Notes: a model not told the origin generated them from the letters alone. Counted from the first letter of the stretch, positions 15,647-22,783 are shown. The stretch: 23,274 nt of DNA from an uncultured Eubacterium sp. (GCA_900547255.1 URGC01000032.1:1-23274), one strand, 5' to 3'. Made by a program: numbers and translations.

Positions 15647-15919
15647 ATGGCAAACATGATAGTAGATAACGCAAAGGTAATGTCCAAAGGACAGATAACT
15701 CTTCCAAAGGAAATCAGAGAGCAGCTTGGAATCGGAACAGGAGACAGAGTAACACTGATTTGTGAAGGTGATCAGGTTGTAATGATGAATGCAGCAGTTT
15801 ATGCTATGAAAATGCTTCAAGGCGGTATGCAGGGAGAAGCAGCAAAGAGTGGTCTGGAAACAGAGGAAGATATTGATGCACTTGTAAGAGAGGTAAGAGA
15901 AGAAGTGGAGGGTTTATGA
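15647..15919 (+). CDS. AbrB/MazE-like antitoxin
   Basis: This 90-residue protein carries an N-terminal SpoVT/AbrB swapped-hairpin DNA-binding domain: KVMSKGQITLPKEIREQLGI and then GDRVTLICEGDQVVMMNA. The C-terminal half (about 50-90) is helical and acidic and should neutralise the partner toxin. ATG 15647 is preferred because AAAGGAG (15632-15638) sits 8 bases before it. An in-frame ATG at 15572 also has AAAAGGAG upstream and would add 25 residues spanning the dyad, so a second longer form is possible. It overlaps the PIN gene by four bases (ATGA), typical of toxin-antitoxin operons. Confidence 0.88.
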   Translation: MANMIVDNAKVMSKGQITLPKEIREQLGIGTGDRVTLICEGDQVVMMNAAVYAMKMLQGGMQGEAAKSGLETEEDIDALVREVREEVEGL

Positions 15920-16317
15920 GAATACTGATTGATACCAATATTCTGATTTCAGCAGCGCTCAATTCCCATGGAACGCCATATAAGGCATACCTAAAGGCAG
16001 TTACCTATCCAAACAAGGGAATTATCTGTGACCAGAATATTGAAGAACTATGGAGAATCTTTAATCGGAAATTCCCGACTAAGATTTCCATGCTGGAGAA
16101 ATTTCTTGCATATTCGCTGTCAGTCATTGAAGTAGCAACAACACCGGAAATGGAAGAAGATGCTGAAAAGCTGATTCGTGATGTTAAGGACAGACCAATA
16201 TTGCGAGCAGCATTAAATGCCAAAGCGGATGTGTTGCTTACAGGAGATAAGGATTTTCTTGAATCGGGAGTGACAGATCCCAAGATAATGACAGCAGCAG
16301 AATTTTTGGAAATGTAG
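15916..16317 (+). CDS. PIN domain toxin (COG1569-like ribonuclease)
   Basis: This 133-residue protein matches the PIN-domain toxin family of COG1569 type: ILIDTNILISA at the start with Asp6, then EELWRIFNRKF with Glu43/Glu44, a KDRPILRAAL motif with Asp92, and LLTGDKDFLE with Asp111/Asp113. These acidic residues form the metal site of an RNase. Its cognate antitoxin is the AbrB-type gene just before it, with a four-base overlap. As part of the mobile element the pair probably acts as an addiction module. The length is normal for the family and all catalytic residues seem intact. The gene is followed by two hairpins and no further coding sequence for about 800 bases. Confidence 0.9.
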   Translation: MRILIDTNILISAALNSHGTPYKAYLKAVTYPNKGIICDQNIEELWRIFNRKFPTKISMLEKFLAYSLSVIEVATTPEMEEDAEKLIRDVKDRPILRAALNAKADVLLTGDKDFLESGVTDPKIMTAAEFLEM

Positions 16318-16333
16318 TAATGGAATTTCTTAA

Positions 16334-16379
16334 ATAGCCGACAGTAACTATTCAAATAAGCAGCTACAAAGTCGGCTAT
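16334..16379. repeat. 9-bp inverted repeat after the PIN gene
   Basis: ATAGCCGAC (16334-16342) and GTCGGCTAT (16371-16379) flank a 28-base loop. It is not followed by a T run and may be a protein-binding dyad or part of an RNA fold. Confidence 0.5.
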
Positions 16380-16405
16380 GATTTCTCTGGAACGAATGCG
16401 ATAAA

Positions 16406-16457
16406 GGACAGAAAAATGCCAGACCACCCTTTGAATGGTCCGGCATTTTTTCTGTCC
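16406..16457. terminator. Strong bidirectional terminator after the toxin-antitoxin pair
   Basis: A long stem pairs 16406-16426 with 16435-16457 across an 8-base loop, with one bulge and one mismatch. The core GCC/GGC and the A5/T6 tracts on each side support termination in both directions. Confidence 0.85.
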
Positions 16458-16478
16458 GGGGGTCTCGGGGGCGTAGCC

Positions 16479-16493
16479 CATGAGCAGGTAGCA
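16479..16493 (+). repeat. 15-base motif, also found at 21925-21939
   Basis: CATGAGCAGGTAGCA here and CATGAGCAAGTAGCA at 21925-21939 differ by one base. Both follow a small hairpin and are followed within 12 bases by GATNGCGAA. See the matching finding. Confidence 0.5.
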
Positions 16494-16519
16494 CCGATGG
16501 CGAAGACAATGAGGCGGAA

Positions 16520-16555
16520 ATAAAATCAGGGTGCCGTAAGGCACTCTGATTTTAT
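16520..16555 (+). terminator. 16-bp terminator hairpin with GTAA loop
   Basis: ATAAAATCAGGGTGCC (16520-16535) and GGCACTCTGATTTTAT (16540-16555) pair over 16 bp with one G-T wobble and a GTAA tetraloop, then TTTTTG. It is a second strong terminator only 60 bases after the first, though no gene lies between, so a short RNA could be made there. Confidence 0.8.
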
Positions 16556-16594
16556 TTTTGACGATTTGGCAAGCCAGCGGTACTACCTGCCTAT

Positions 16595-16739
16595 ATCATC
16601 CCCACCACATCGGAATGGGAATAGAAGATTTCAATAAGTAGTAGAGATGTGGAAAAAGCAGTCCGAAGCGGTAAGCGAAGGGCTGCTTTTGTCTGTCTGA
16701 CGGAGTCTTTTTTCCGGCGGGCAGACCTGTGGGGATGAT
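16595..16739 (+). ncRNA. Nested stem structure, candidate structured RNA or origin
   Basis: An outer 11-bp perfect stem (16595-16605 with 16729-16739) encloses two hairpins: AAAAGCAGTCC (16654-16664) with GGGCTGCTTTT (16680-16690), one wobble; and 16691-16703 with 16714-16726, a 13-position stem with one mismatch and a T-rich loop. Such a closed multi-arm shape is unlikely by chance. It could be a non-coding RNA, a double- or single-strand replication origin, or part of oriT. No known family is recognised. Confidence 0.4.
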
Positions 16740-17018
16740 GTGCCCTGCTGACGAAGCATCGCTTACACCAAGGCTACGAAGAATTACCCAGACGGATGCA
16801 GATGATAGCGGTTCTTATGGACAGTATAGCTATAGCAGATACAGTTTAGACAATATCTGCAACCAAATGGCTACAAAGCAGAGCAACAGTAGAACCACAA
16901 CAGGGGCATGACACTGCAATTTCCCGGGGCAGACCACAATTTCTATTAGTATGTAGCCATAATCCGGTGCAATCGTAGCCAAAACACAATAACTGAATAC
17001 AAAAATACCAAAAAGCGA
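16740..17018. other. Gene-free stretch before mobC, candidate oriT region
   Basis: No credible gene is seen. A 60-codon frame (16729-16911) lacks a ribosome site. Location directly upstream of mobC and the relaxase is where MOBP-type elements usually have oriT, but I cannot point to the nic site. Confidence 0.35.
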
Positions 17019-17086
17019 AGCCATGAAACAAATGGAAGAAAAGGCAGCAATGCCAATTCAACCAAAGTGTTTTGTGGCTTTTTTTA
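17019..17086 (+). terminator. Terminator or attenuator just before mobC
   Basis: AGCCATGAAACA (17019-17030) pairs with TGTTTTGTGGCT (17068-17079), 12 bp with two G-T wobbles, then a run of seven Ts. A small GGCA/TGCC hairpin lies in the loop. Because it ends 27 bases before the mobC start, it may be an attenuator that limits transcription of the mobilisation genes. Confidence 0.55.
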
Positions 17087-17112
17087 TTACAGATAAAAAC
17101 AAGGAGGACTAT

Positions 17113-17469
17113 ATGGGGAAACGAACAAGAGACGAGGTAATCTATTCTCGCGTGGATTACCGTGTAAAGCAGGAATTTGAATCACAGATGAAGGAAAGCG
17201 GATACAAAACTTCCGCTGATTTCATCGACTATCTGCTCCGGGTTAACAAGGGCAGGCAGATCGACGGGACAACATTAAAGCAGTTTATGGAAGTTATGAA
17301 TGAGATCTGCTACGAATTGAAAAAGCAGGGTGTCAATATCAACCAGCTGGCAAGGAATATCAATGCCTATCCGGATTTGATATCCATGACAGCATTTGAA
17401 CCGTTCCAAAGAGTATTCCGGCGGTTGGAAGACTCGGTATTAAAGCTATATGAAAAGGTGGTGAATTAG
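17113..17469 (+). CDS. mobC: MobC-like relaxosome accessory protein
   Basis: This 118-residue protein has an N-terminal ribbon-helix-helix region (VIYSRVDYRVKQEFESQMK) and the C-terminal MobC signature KKQGVNINQLARNINAYPD, a motif seen in most MobC proteins. MobC binds oriT and helps the relaxase melt the nic region. The start is ATG 17113 because AAGGAGG (17101-17106 region) is just upstream; a longer version from 17023 would start inside the terminator stem and has no ribosome site. It ends one codon before the relaxase start, so both are co-translated. The size is normal for the family. Confidence 0.88.
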   Translation: MGKRTRDEVIYSRVDYRVKQEFESQMKESGYKTSADFIDYLLRVNKGRQIDGTTLKQFMEVMNEICYELKKQGVNINQLARNINAYPDLISMTAFEPFQRVFRRLEDSVLKLYEKVVN

Positions 17470-19041
17470 ATGGCAGTATATGGAAATGTCAATGTAAAAT
17501 ATGCTCCCTGTAAGTCTGTGGCACAGCTTCACAGTGCTGCAGATTATATTCTGGGGCAGAAGAAGGAACAGTTAAGTTCCGGTATTATCAAGACGAAGTC
17601 AGAGTTATACAATGCCTTTGGATGCAATCGGGATAATTTTGCCAACTGTGTTCTTATGACAAGGAAAATGCATCAGAAGAAGTACAGCCGGTTCTTCCCG
17701 CGGGACATTCTGGCACAGAAGCTGTCCATATCCTTTCATCCGGAGGACAATGATAAGCTGACTTATGCAGATGCTTACAAGATGGCAGAGGACTTTGCTC
17801 ATAAGTTCTTCTGGGAAAAAGGGTTTGAAGTATTATTTGCAGTGCATGTGGATACGGAGCATGTTCACGTGCATTTTCTGGTAAATAACTGTAACCAGAA
17901 GGATGGTTCTTCCTTTCGGAGAGGTCCGAAGGAACTGGTGGAAATGTCGGGGTATTTTGGAGAACAGTGCAGGAGCCGGGGCTTGACACACTCTGTCCGT
18001 GACAGCTTCTACAATCCGGATAAGACCAGAGAGGAACGCACCTTAGCGGAAAATCAGATGCAGAAAAGGGGAAAACTTTCTTTCAAGGATGAAATGCGTG
18101 TGTATATCAGACTTGCCATGAATGATCCGACCACGCAGAACATCCATGATGTGGTAAATATGCTTGAGAGAACCTATCACATGAATGTCCGCTTAAAGGG
18201 GAATACCATCAGTTATGCCCTTCCCTATCGCAGCAGCAATGGTGGTAAGGTGCAGGCAGTACGAGGCAGTAAGCTTGGTAAGCGATTCACGGTTGCCGGC
18301 ATCAGGGAGTATATGAAGCAGAAGGAAAAAGAAGACTGGTTCGATTATCCAAGGCAGGAACAGGACATCGAGCATTCCAGCCAGTCCATGAAGGATTATT
18401 CCAGATGGGAAGAAGATGAGGAGGAAGTGAAGGAACCGGCTTCTAAGGCTAAAAAGCAGGTACCAACACAGGAATCACAGTCAACCAAGAAACCGGATAT
18501 TTCTATATATGAAGCATATGACGAGTTTCAAGAAAAACATGAGATACCGGAGAATGACGAGTCTTTCTTTTATGGTGCTGCATTTGATGACTTCAATAAA
18601 GAGTGGCAGGGACTTGATGCAGGCGCAGGCTCGGTAAGTACTGAGTTTGGCACAACAAATAACTCAACCGACGCAGAACCAGATAATGAGGATGAGTTAG
18701 ACGAATTACTTGATAACAATTCGTCAACTGTGCCGGTTCAAAATAAGCCGTTTCCATCCCCGGCAGAATACCGCAAGCTCTCTCTGGAAAAACGTGCTAA
18801 ACTTCTTCCGCCACCTTCTGATGACCGAATGGAAGAACTAAAGAAGTATCAGGACAGAATGGGATATACCGAAGAATCCATGCGGAGTATGCGTTACAAG
18901 ATGTCCGTCTATGATGATTTTACTGAGGAATATGATTATCGTGTGAAATACAACAGAAATCATCCTTCAGAGGAGCAGCTAAAAGCACAAGGGGAACAGC
19001 AGATAATCACACCGGTTCGTAGACGTGTGCGTGGCAGATGA
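17470..19041 (+). CDS. Relaxase/mobilization nuclease, MOBP-like (VirD2/MobA type)
   Basis: This 523-residue protein nicks oriT and pilots the strand in conjugation. The relaxase domain fills about residues 1-200. The histidine triad is clear: HVDTEHVHVHFLVNN with His126, His131, His133, His135 and Asn139; Tyr26 in SAADYILGQ is the likely catalytic tyrosine by position. A central region (about 200-300) is helical and basic. The C-terminal half (about 300-480) is very acidic and low in complexity, with Glu/Asp/Ser/Thr runs, and the end is basic (RRRVRGR). It begins right behind the mobC stop. Related relaxases occur in Tn1549-like elements of gut Firmicutes. No coupling protein or type IV secretion gene is in the window, so whether the element is self-transmissible cannot be judged. 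Confidence 0.9.
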   Translation: MAVYGNVNVKYAPCKSVAQLHSAADYILGQKKEQLSSGIIKTKSELYNAFGCNRDNFANCVLMTRKMHQKKYSRFFPRDILAQKLSISFHPEDNDKLTYADAYKMAEDFAHKFFWEKGFEVLFAVHVDTEHVHVHFLVNNCNQKDGSSFRRGPKELVEMSGYFGEQCRSRGLTHSVRDSFYNPDKTREERTLAENQMQKRGKLSFKDEMRVYIRLAMNDPTTQNIHDVVNMLERTYHMNVRLKGNTISYALPYRSSNGGKVQAVRGSKLGKRFTVAGIREYMKQKEKEDWFDYPRQEQDIEHSSQSMKDYSRWEEDEEEVKEPASKAKKQVPTQESQSTKKPDISIYEAYDEFQEKHEIPENDESFFYGAAFDDFNKEWQGLDAGAGSVSTEFGTTNNSTDAEPDNEDELDELLDNNSSTVPVQNKPFPSPAEYRKLSLEKRAKLLPPPSDDRMEELKKYQDRMGYTEESMRSMRYKMSVYDDFTEEYDYRVKYNRNHPSEEQLKAQGEQQIITPVRRRVRGR

Positions 19042-19109
19042 CAAGCATGGGTAAAGAGTGTTACACAATAGAAAAAGGGATATAACCTATGGGTAATAAC
19101 TGATGAACA

Positions 19110-19144
19110 AATCGAGACTTCTGAGGAAGCCTCGATTTTTTTAT
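19110..19144 (+). terminator. Terminator after the relaxase gene
   Basis: AATCGAGACTTC (19110-19121) and GAAGCCTCGATT (19126-19137) form a 12-position stem with one A-C mismatch and a TGAG loop, followed by seven Ts. It separates the mobilisation genes from the redox cluster. Confidence 0.9.
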
Positions 19145-19201
19145 AATATAAACAGAAACCACGAAATAAGCCGGTTTCAAAAACTGCAAGGAGGATACAA
19201 A

Positions 19202-19651
19202 ATGAGTATTTTATTTATCAATGGAAGCCCGAATAAGAACGGGAATACCACCGAGTTGGCCAGTACACTGATGGACGGAAAGGATTACCGGACGCTTCAT
19301 CTGGTGGATTATAAACTGTACGGATACGGGCAGAACTTTGCGGACGATCAGTTTGCTGAAATTCTGGAAAGTATGAGGGAGGCGGATACCATCGTAATCG
19401 GTTCCCCTGTTTACTGGCACAGCATGTGCGGCTTAGTAAGAAATTTGCTTGACCGTTTTTACGGGCCGGTGAGCGAAGGAGAGCTGGGAGGAAGAAAATT
19501 CGTCTTTCTGTTTCAGGGCGCTGCTCCGGAAAAATGGATGCTGGAAAAAGCCGAGTACACTATGAGCCGTTTTGCCCGGATGTACGGTATGGAGTATATC
19601 GGAATGGCGACAAACGAGGCAGAAGCGAAAAAATTATCTGAAAAGGTATGA
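19202..19651 (+). CDS. Flavodoxin-fold NAD(P)H:FMN reductase-like protein
   Basis: This 149-residue cytosolic protein starts MSILFINGSPNKNGNT; GSPNKNGNT (8-16) is the FMN phosphate-binding loop of the NADPH-dependent FMN reductase / flavodoxin family. The second FMN loop is IVIGSPVYWHSMCGLVRNLL. It likely reduces flavin or quinone-like substrates with a pyridine nucleotide. It is shorter than many family members (about 180-200) but the core fold seems complete. The ATG at 19202 has AAGGAGG (19188-19194) upstream; the longer frame starts inside the relaxase terminator and is rejected. It is the first gene of a four-gene same-strand cluster with a hydrolase lipoprotein 30 bases downstream. Confidence 0.88.
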   Translation: MSILFINGSPNKNGNTTELASTLMDGKDYRTLHLVDYKLYGYGQNFADDQFAEILESMREADTIVIGSPVYWHSMCGLVRNLLDRFYGPVSEGELGGRKFVFLFQGAAPEKWMLEKAEYTMSRFARMYGMEYIGMATNEAEAKKLSEKV

Positions 19652-19681
19652 TGCACAGCTTTTGCGGTAGGAGGTGATATA

Positions 19682-20725
19682 GTGAGAAATATGCTTTTAA
19701 GCATTTTGCTTTTTGGTATATTGACCTGCCTTGTCGGATGCAATATGAGTGGGAACACAGAGCATAGTTCCTCGGATGTGGGAACCACGGATTCTGCACA
19801 GGAGCAGATACAGCCACAAAGTGACAAGGAGGAAACTTCAGTGCAAACTGCCAGTGAATTTTACACGAAAGATACGAGCATATCCGATGTGATGAATGAT
19901 CCTGTTTTCGGGGATTACGGCAGGTTGATTTTCCCGGTGAACAGCGGTTATTACAGTGGCGACACGTTAGGAGATTTAAGTCTTACATGGTACAGCCATA
20001 TTGATGCGGATAAAACAGTGGAAATCGCAAATTACTTCAAAACCCACGCGGAAACCGGGGACACGATTTTCTATGATATTTACACGGAGGAAGAAAAGGC
20101 GGCTGATCCAGAGAAAGAGAATACAGGATTGTTCTTCTTCAAAGGAACTCCCGGAGAAAAATTTGCCGTAGTGAACGCAGGCGGAGGCTTTGCCTATGTG
20201 GCTGCCATGCACGATAGTTTCCCCCATGCCTTGGAATTGTCGAAAAAAGGCTACAATGCCTTTGCCCTCATTTATCGCCCCGGCTGGGATACCGCTGTTG
20301 AGGACTTGGCAAGAGCCATCAGCTTTATTTTTGAACACGCGGAGGAACTGGAAGTGGATACGGACTGTTACTCACTTTGGGGTGGCTCGGCAGGCGGAAG
20401 AATGACTGCATATCTTGGTTCCTACGGCCCTGCAGCCTTTGGCGGAGATGAATTACCAAGACCGGGAACCGCAGTCATTCAATATACCGGCCATAGCGAA
20501 TATACGCAGAATGACCCGCCTACTTACAGTTGTGTGGGCGACCGTGATGGTATCGCAAGCTGGCGTACCATGCAGAACCGCCTGAATGCGATGTCTACTC
20601 TCGGCATTGACACAGAGTTTCATGTGTATGAAGGGCTGGGGCATGGATTTGGACTTGGAACCGGAACAGTAGCAGAAGGCTGGATCAATGACGCGGTGGC
20701 TTTCTGGGAAAAACAAATGAATTAA
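19682..20725 (+). CDS. Alpha/beta-hydrolase lipoprotein (esterase-like)
   Basis: This 347-residue protein begins with GTG behind a nearly perfect ribosome site (AGGAGGTGAT). Residues 1-20 are a lipoprotein signal with lipobox LVGC (Cys20), then a Ser/Thr/Gln-rich linker (about 21-58). The hydrolase domain has an oxyanion loop NAGGGFA (165-171), nucleophile elbow GGSAG with Ser236, a probable acid Asp287 or Asp289 (VGDRDG) and His321 (GLGHGFG). This resembles acetyl-xylan or BD-FAE-type esterases and hormone-sensitive-lipase-like enzymes. It acts at the outer face of the membrane. Its substrate is unknown, but in this cluster it may release an alcohol or acid that feeds the dehydrogenase next door. 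The stop is 17 bases before the next start. Confidence 0.88.
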   Translation: MRNMLLSILLFGILTCLVGCNMSGNTEHSSSDVGTTDSAQEQIQPQSDKEETSVQTASEFYTKDTSISDVMNDPVFGDYGRLIFPVNSGYYSGDTLGDLSLTWYSHIDADKTVEIANYFKTHAETGDTIFYDIYTEEEKAADPEKENTGLFFFKGTPGEKFAVVNAGGGFAYVAAMHDSFPHALELSKKGYNAFALIYRPGWDTAVEDLARAISFIFEHAEELEVDTDCYSLWGGSAGGRMTAYLGSYGPAAFGGDELPRPGTAVIQYTGHSEYTQNDPPTYSCVGDRDGIASWRTMQNRLNAMSTLGIDTEFHVYEGLGHGFGLGTGTVAEGWINDAVAFWEKQMN

Positions 20726-20742
20726 TCGGAGGAAAATGCAGA

Positions 20743-21903
20743 ATGAACAACTTTATTTTTGAAAACAAAACCAAAGTTTATTTCGGCAGAGGGTGTGCAA
20801 AAGAATACCTGACCTGTCTGCTGAAACAGTATGGAAACAACGTCATGCTCGCCTATGGCGGCGGCTCCATCAAGAAAAACGGTGTTTACACGGAGCTTAT
20901 GGAATATCTGAAAGCTGCTGGAAAAACGGTAACGGAGTTTTCCGGTATCATGTCCAATCCCACTTATGCAAAGGTGCAGGAAGGGGCAAAGATTGTCCGT
21001 GAAAACGGGATCGACCTGATTCTTGCGGTAGGCGGCGGTTCGGTCATTGACTGCTGTAAGATCATTTCCGCGCAGGCAAAAACGGACGAGGATATTTGGA
21101 AGATGGAATTTGAGCACCATACCTATCCGTCCAGCTTTGTGCCCATGATCGCCATTGTCACGGCATCTGGAACGGGTGCGGAAATGAATAATGGCGCTGT
21201 GATCACCAACGAAGAGAAAAAGACAAAGGCCGGGCTGTTGGGCGCACAGGCAGATATTGCCATGCTTGATCCCGATTACACCATGTCCCTGCCCATGACG
21301 CAGGTAATCTCCGGAGCCTTTGATACGCTCAGTCACTGCATGGAAACTTATTTCGGCAAGCCGGAAGAAAACAATCTGTCCGACGATATGAACGAAGCAA
21401 TCATGCGGAGCGTTATCCGCAATATGCGTGTTCTGCTGGATGACCCGCAGAATTACGAGGCCCGGAGCGAACTGATGTGGGCGTCTGCTATGGGAGAAAA
21501 CAGTATTTTGAAGATTGGCAAAATCACCGATTTTCAGGCACACCAGATTGAACATCAGTTAGGGGCATACACCGACTGTAATCATGGCCGTGGACTGGCA
21601 GTGATTCATCCTGTGCTTTACCGTCATATTTACATGGAAGGCATGGCTCGCTTTGCCCGATTTGCGGCTCATGTATGGGAGATTGAAGCAACCGGTAAAT
21701 CAGAGGAAGAAATGGCTCTGGCCGGGATCGATGCTTTGGCGGCCTTCATTAAAGAAATGGGATTGCCGACAAACTTCCGTGAAATGGGTATTACGGACAC
21801 ACAGTGCTTTCAGGCAGTTGCGGATAGTACGAACGTAACGACAGGGTGCTGCAAAAAATTGACGCACGAGGAAATCTATCAGATTTTGATGGAAGCATTT
21901 TGA
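20743..21903 (+). CDS. YqhD-like iron/zinc-containing alcohol dehydrogenase
   Basis: This 386-residue protein belongs to the type III (Fe-containing) alcohol dehydrogenases. Visible are the nucleotide-binding GGGSVIDCCK (97-106), with Gly97-Ser100, and the metal ligands Asp194, His198, His267 and His281 in GAFDTLSHCME, FQAHQIEHQLGAYTD and NHGRGLAV. These positions equal those of Escherichia coli YqhD, an NADPH-dependent aldehyde reductase. It probably reduces short or reactive aldehydes. It has GGAGG upstream and follows the hydrolase by 17 bases. The end of the gene overlaps a small hairpin. It may be an alcohol-detoxifying or fermentation enzyme; the neighbours with flavodoxin folds suggest a stress function. 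Confidence 0.94.
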   Translation: MNNFIFENKTKVYFGRGCAKEYLTCLLKQYGNNVMLAYGGGSIKKNGVYTELMEYLKAAGKTVTEFSGIMSNPTYAKVQEGAKIVRENGIDLILAVGGGSVIDCCKIISAQAKTDEDIWKMEFEHHTYPSSFVPMIAIVTASGTGAEMNNGAVITNEEKKTKAGLLGAQADIAMLDPDYTMSLPMTQVISGAFDTLSHCMETYFGKPEENNLSDDMNEAIMRSVIRNMRVLLDDPQNYEARSELMWASAMGENSILKIGKITDFQAHQIEHQLGAYTDCNHGRGLAVIHPVLYRHIYMEGMARFARFAAHVWEIEATGKSEEEMALAGIDALAAFIKEMGLPTNFREMGITDTQCFQAVADSTNVTTGCCKKLTHEEIYQILMEAF

Positions 21904-21963
21904 ACCGATACTGCTGTATCGGTTCATGAGCAAGTAGCAAAGCGGATTGCGAATGTCCGCTTT
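21902..21963 (+). repeat. Two hairpins in the spacer before the flavodoxin gene
   Basis: GAACCGATAC (21902-21911) pairs with GTATCGGTTC (21916-21925) over a TGCT loop, and AAAGCGGA (21939-21946) pairs with TCCGCTTT (21956-21963). The first overlaps the dehydrogenase stop codon. The 15-base motif shared with 16479 lies between the two. Confidence 0.6.
21925..21939 (+). repeat. 15-base motif shared with 16479-16493
   Basis: CATGAGCAAGTAGCA differs by one base from the copy after the toxin-antitoxin pair. See finding. Confidence 0.5.
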
Positions 21964-21983
21964 ACAGATAGGAGGAATCTACA

Positions 21984-22661
21984 ATGAAAAAACTAACCGC
22001 ATTGATTATGAGTTTACTGATGATAACCAGTTTGGCCGCCTGTGGCAGTAATGAAACGAATACCCCTGCCCCGTCTGAGCCGGAATCTTCTCAGACAGAA
22101 AGCGCTCCAACTTCCGAATCACAAAGCACTCAGGACTCCACAATGGAAAGCGAGGCTTCACAGGAAGAATCAGTGACGGGAAAAACACTGGTGGTCTACT
22201 TTTCTGCCACAGGCAACACGGAATCGGCGGCAAATTATATTGCACAGGCAACCGGCGGCGACTTGTTCGAGCTGGAACCGGCAGAACCCTATACGGATGA
22301 AGATTTGAATTATAACAATGACGACAGCCGTGTGTCCAGGGAGCATGAGGACGAGTCTTTGCGGGATGTGGAACTTGTGGCAGATACCGTGGAAAATTGG
22401 GATGAATACGACATTGTGTTTATCGGGTATCCCATCTGGTGGGGGATTGCAGCATGGCCGGTAGACAGTTTTGTAGAAGCAAATGATTTTACTGGCAAAA
22501 CAGTAATTCCCTTTGCAACTTCAGCCAGCTCCGACTTAGGGGAAAGCGGCGAGCTTTTAGCAGAATTGGCCGGAACTGGCGATTGGCAGGAGGGACAGCG
22601 TTTCTCCTCCGGCGCCTCGGCTTCCGACGTGCAGAGCTGGGTGAGCGGGCTGAAGTTTTGA
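21984..22661 (+). CDS. Flavodoxin domain lipoprotein
   Basis: This 225-residue protein has a lipoprotein signal with lipobox LAAC (Cys20), then a Ser/Thr/Glu/Gln-rich linker (about 21-65), then a Flavodoxin_4-type domain. The FMN phosphate loop SATGNT is at 74-79 in VVYFSATGNTESAA, and the second loop IGYPIWWGIAAWPV is at 147-160. Extracellular flavodoxins like this are seen in gut Firmicutes and are thought to carry electrons outside the membrane; the donor is unknown here. It has AGGAGG upstream. It is the last gene of the cluster and is followed by two hairpins. Compared with neighbours, it is GC-rich (about 55% by eye). Confidence 0.92.
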   Translation: MKKLTALIMSLLMITSLAACGSNETNTPAPSEPESSQTESAPTSESQSTQDSTMESEASQEESVTGKTLVVYFSATGNTESAANYIAQATGGDLFELEPAEPYTDEDLNYNNDDSRVSREHEDESLRDVELVADTVENWDEYDIVFIGYPIWWGIAAWPVDSFVEANDFTGKTVIPFATSASSDLGESGELLAELAGTGDWQEGQRFSSGASASDVQSWVSGLKF

Positions 22662-22690
22662 GAAAAAAGAGCTGAAAAGCTGAAAAAGCA

Positions 22691-22709
22691 CGCCGGAATG
22701 GCTCCGGCG
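22691..22709 (+). terminator. Short GC-rich hairpin after the flavodoxin gene
   Basis: CGCCGGA (22691-22697) pairs with TCCGGCG (22703-22709), 7 bp with a five-base loop. It has no T run and may be only a partial terminator. Confidence 0.4.
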
Positions 22710-22736
22710 GTGAATGAGCAGAAGCGAGAGCCTTTA

Positions 22737-22783
22737 CGCAAAAGCTGACATAAGCGTGAAAAATGCTTGTGTCGGCTTTTGCG
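22737..22783 (+). terminator. 19-bp hairpin, terminator of the redox cluster
   Basis: Positions 22737-22755 and 22765-22783 form a 19-bp stem with two G-T wobbles and a nine-base loop. CATCTCATAGCCCTTTTTC follows. It is likely the main cluster terminator. Confidence 0.75.

Noticed and set aside
16729..16911. A 60-codon plus-strand frame before mobC
   Set aside because: It begins with GTG inside the outer stem of the nested structure, has no spaced ribosome site, and its Ser/Tyr-rich end looks like non-coding sequence. Kept only as part of the candidate oriT region.
17023..17112. Longer start for MobC
   Set aside because: It starts within the terminator stem and runs through the T7 tract, without a ribosome site; AAGGAGG clearly marks the ATG at 17113.
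20722..21555. A 277-codon minus-strand frame opposite the alcohol dehydrogenase
   Set aside because: Long only because the dehydrogenase is GC-rich with few stops in that frame; the plus-strand gene has all family motifs.
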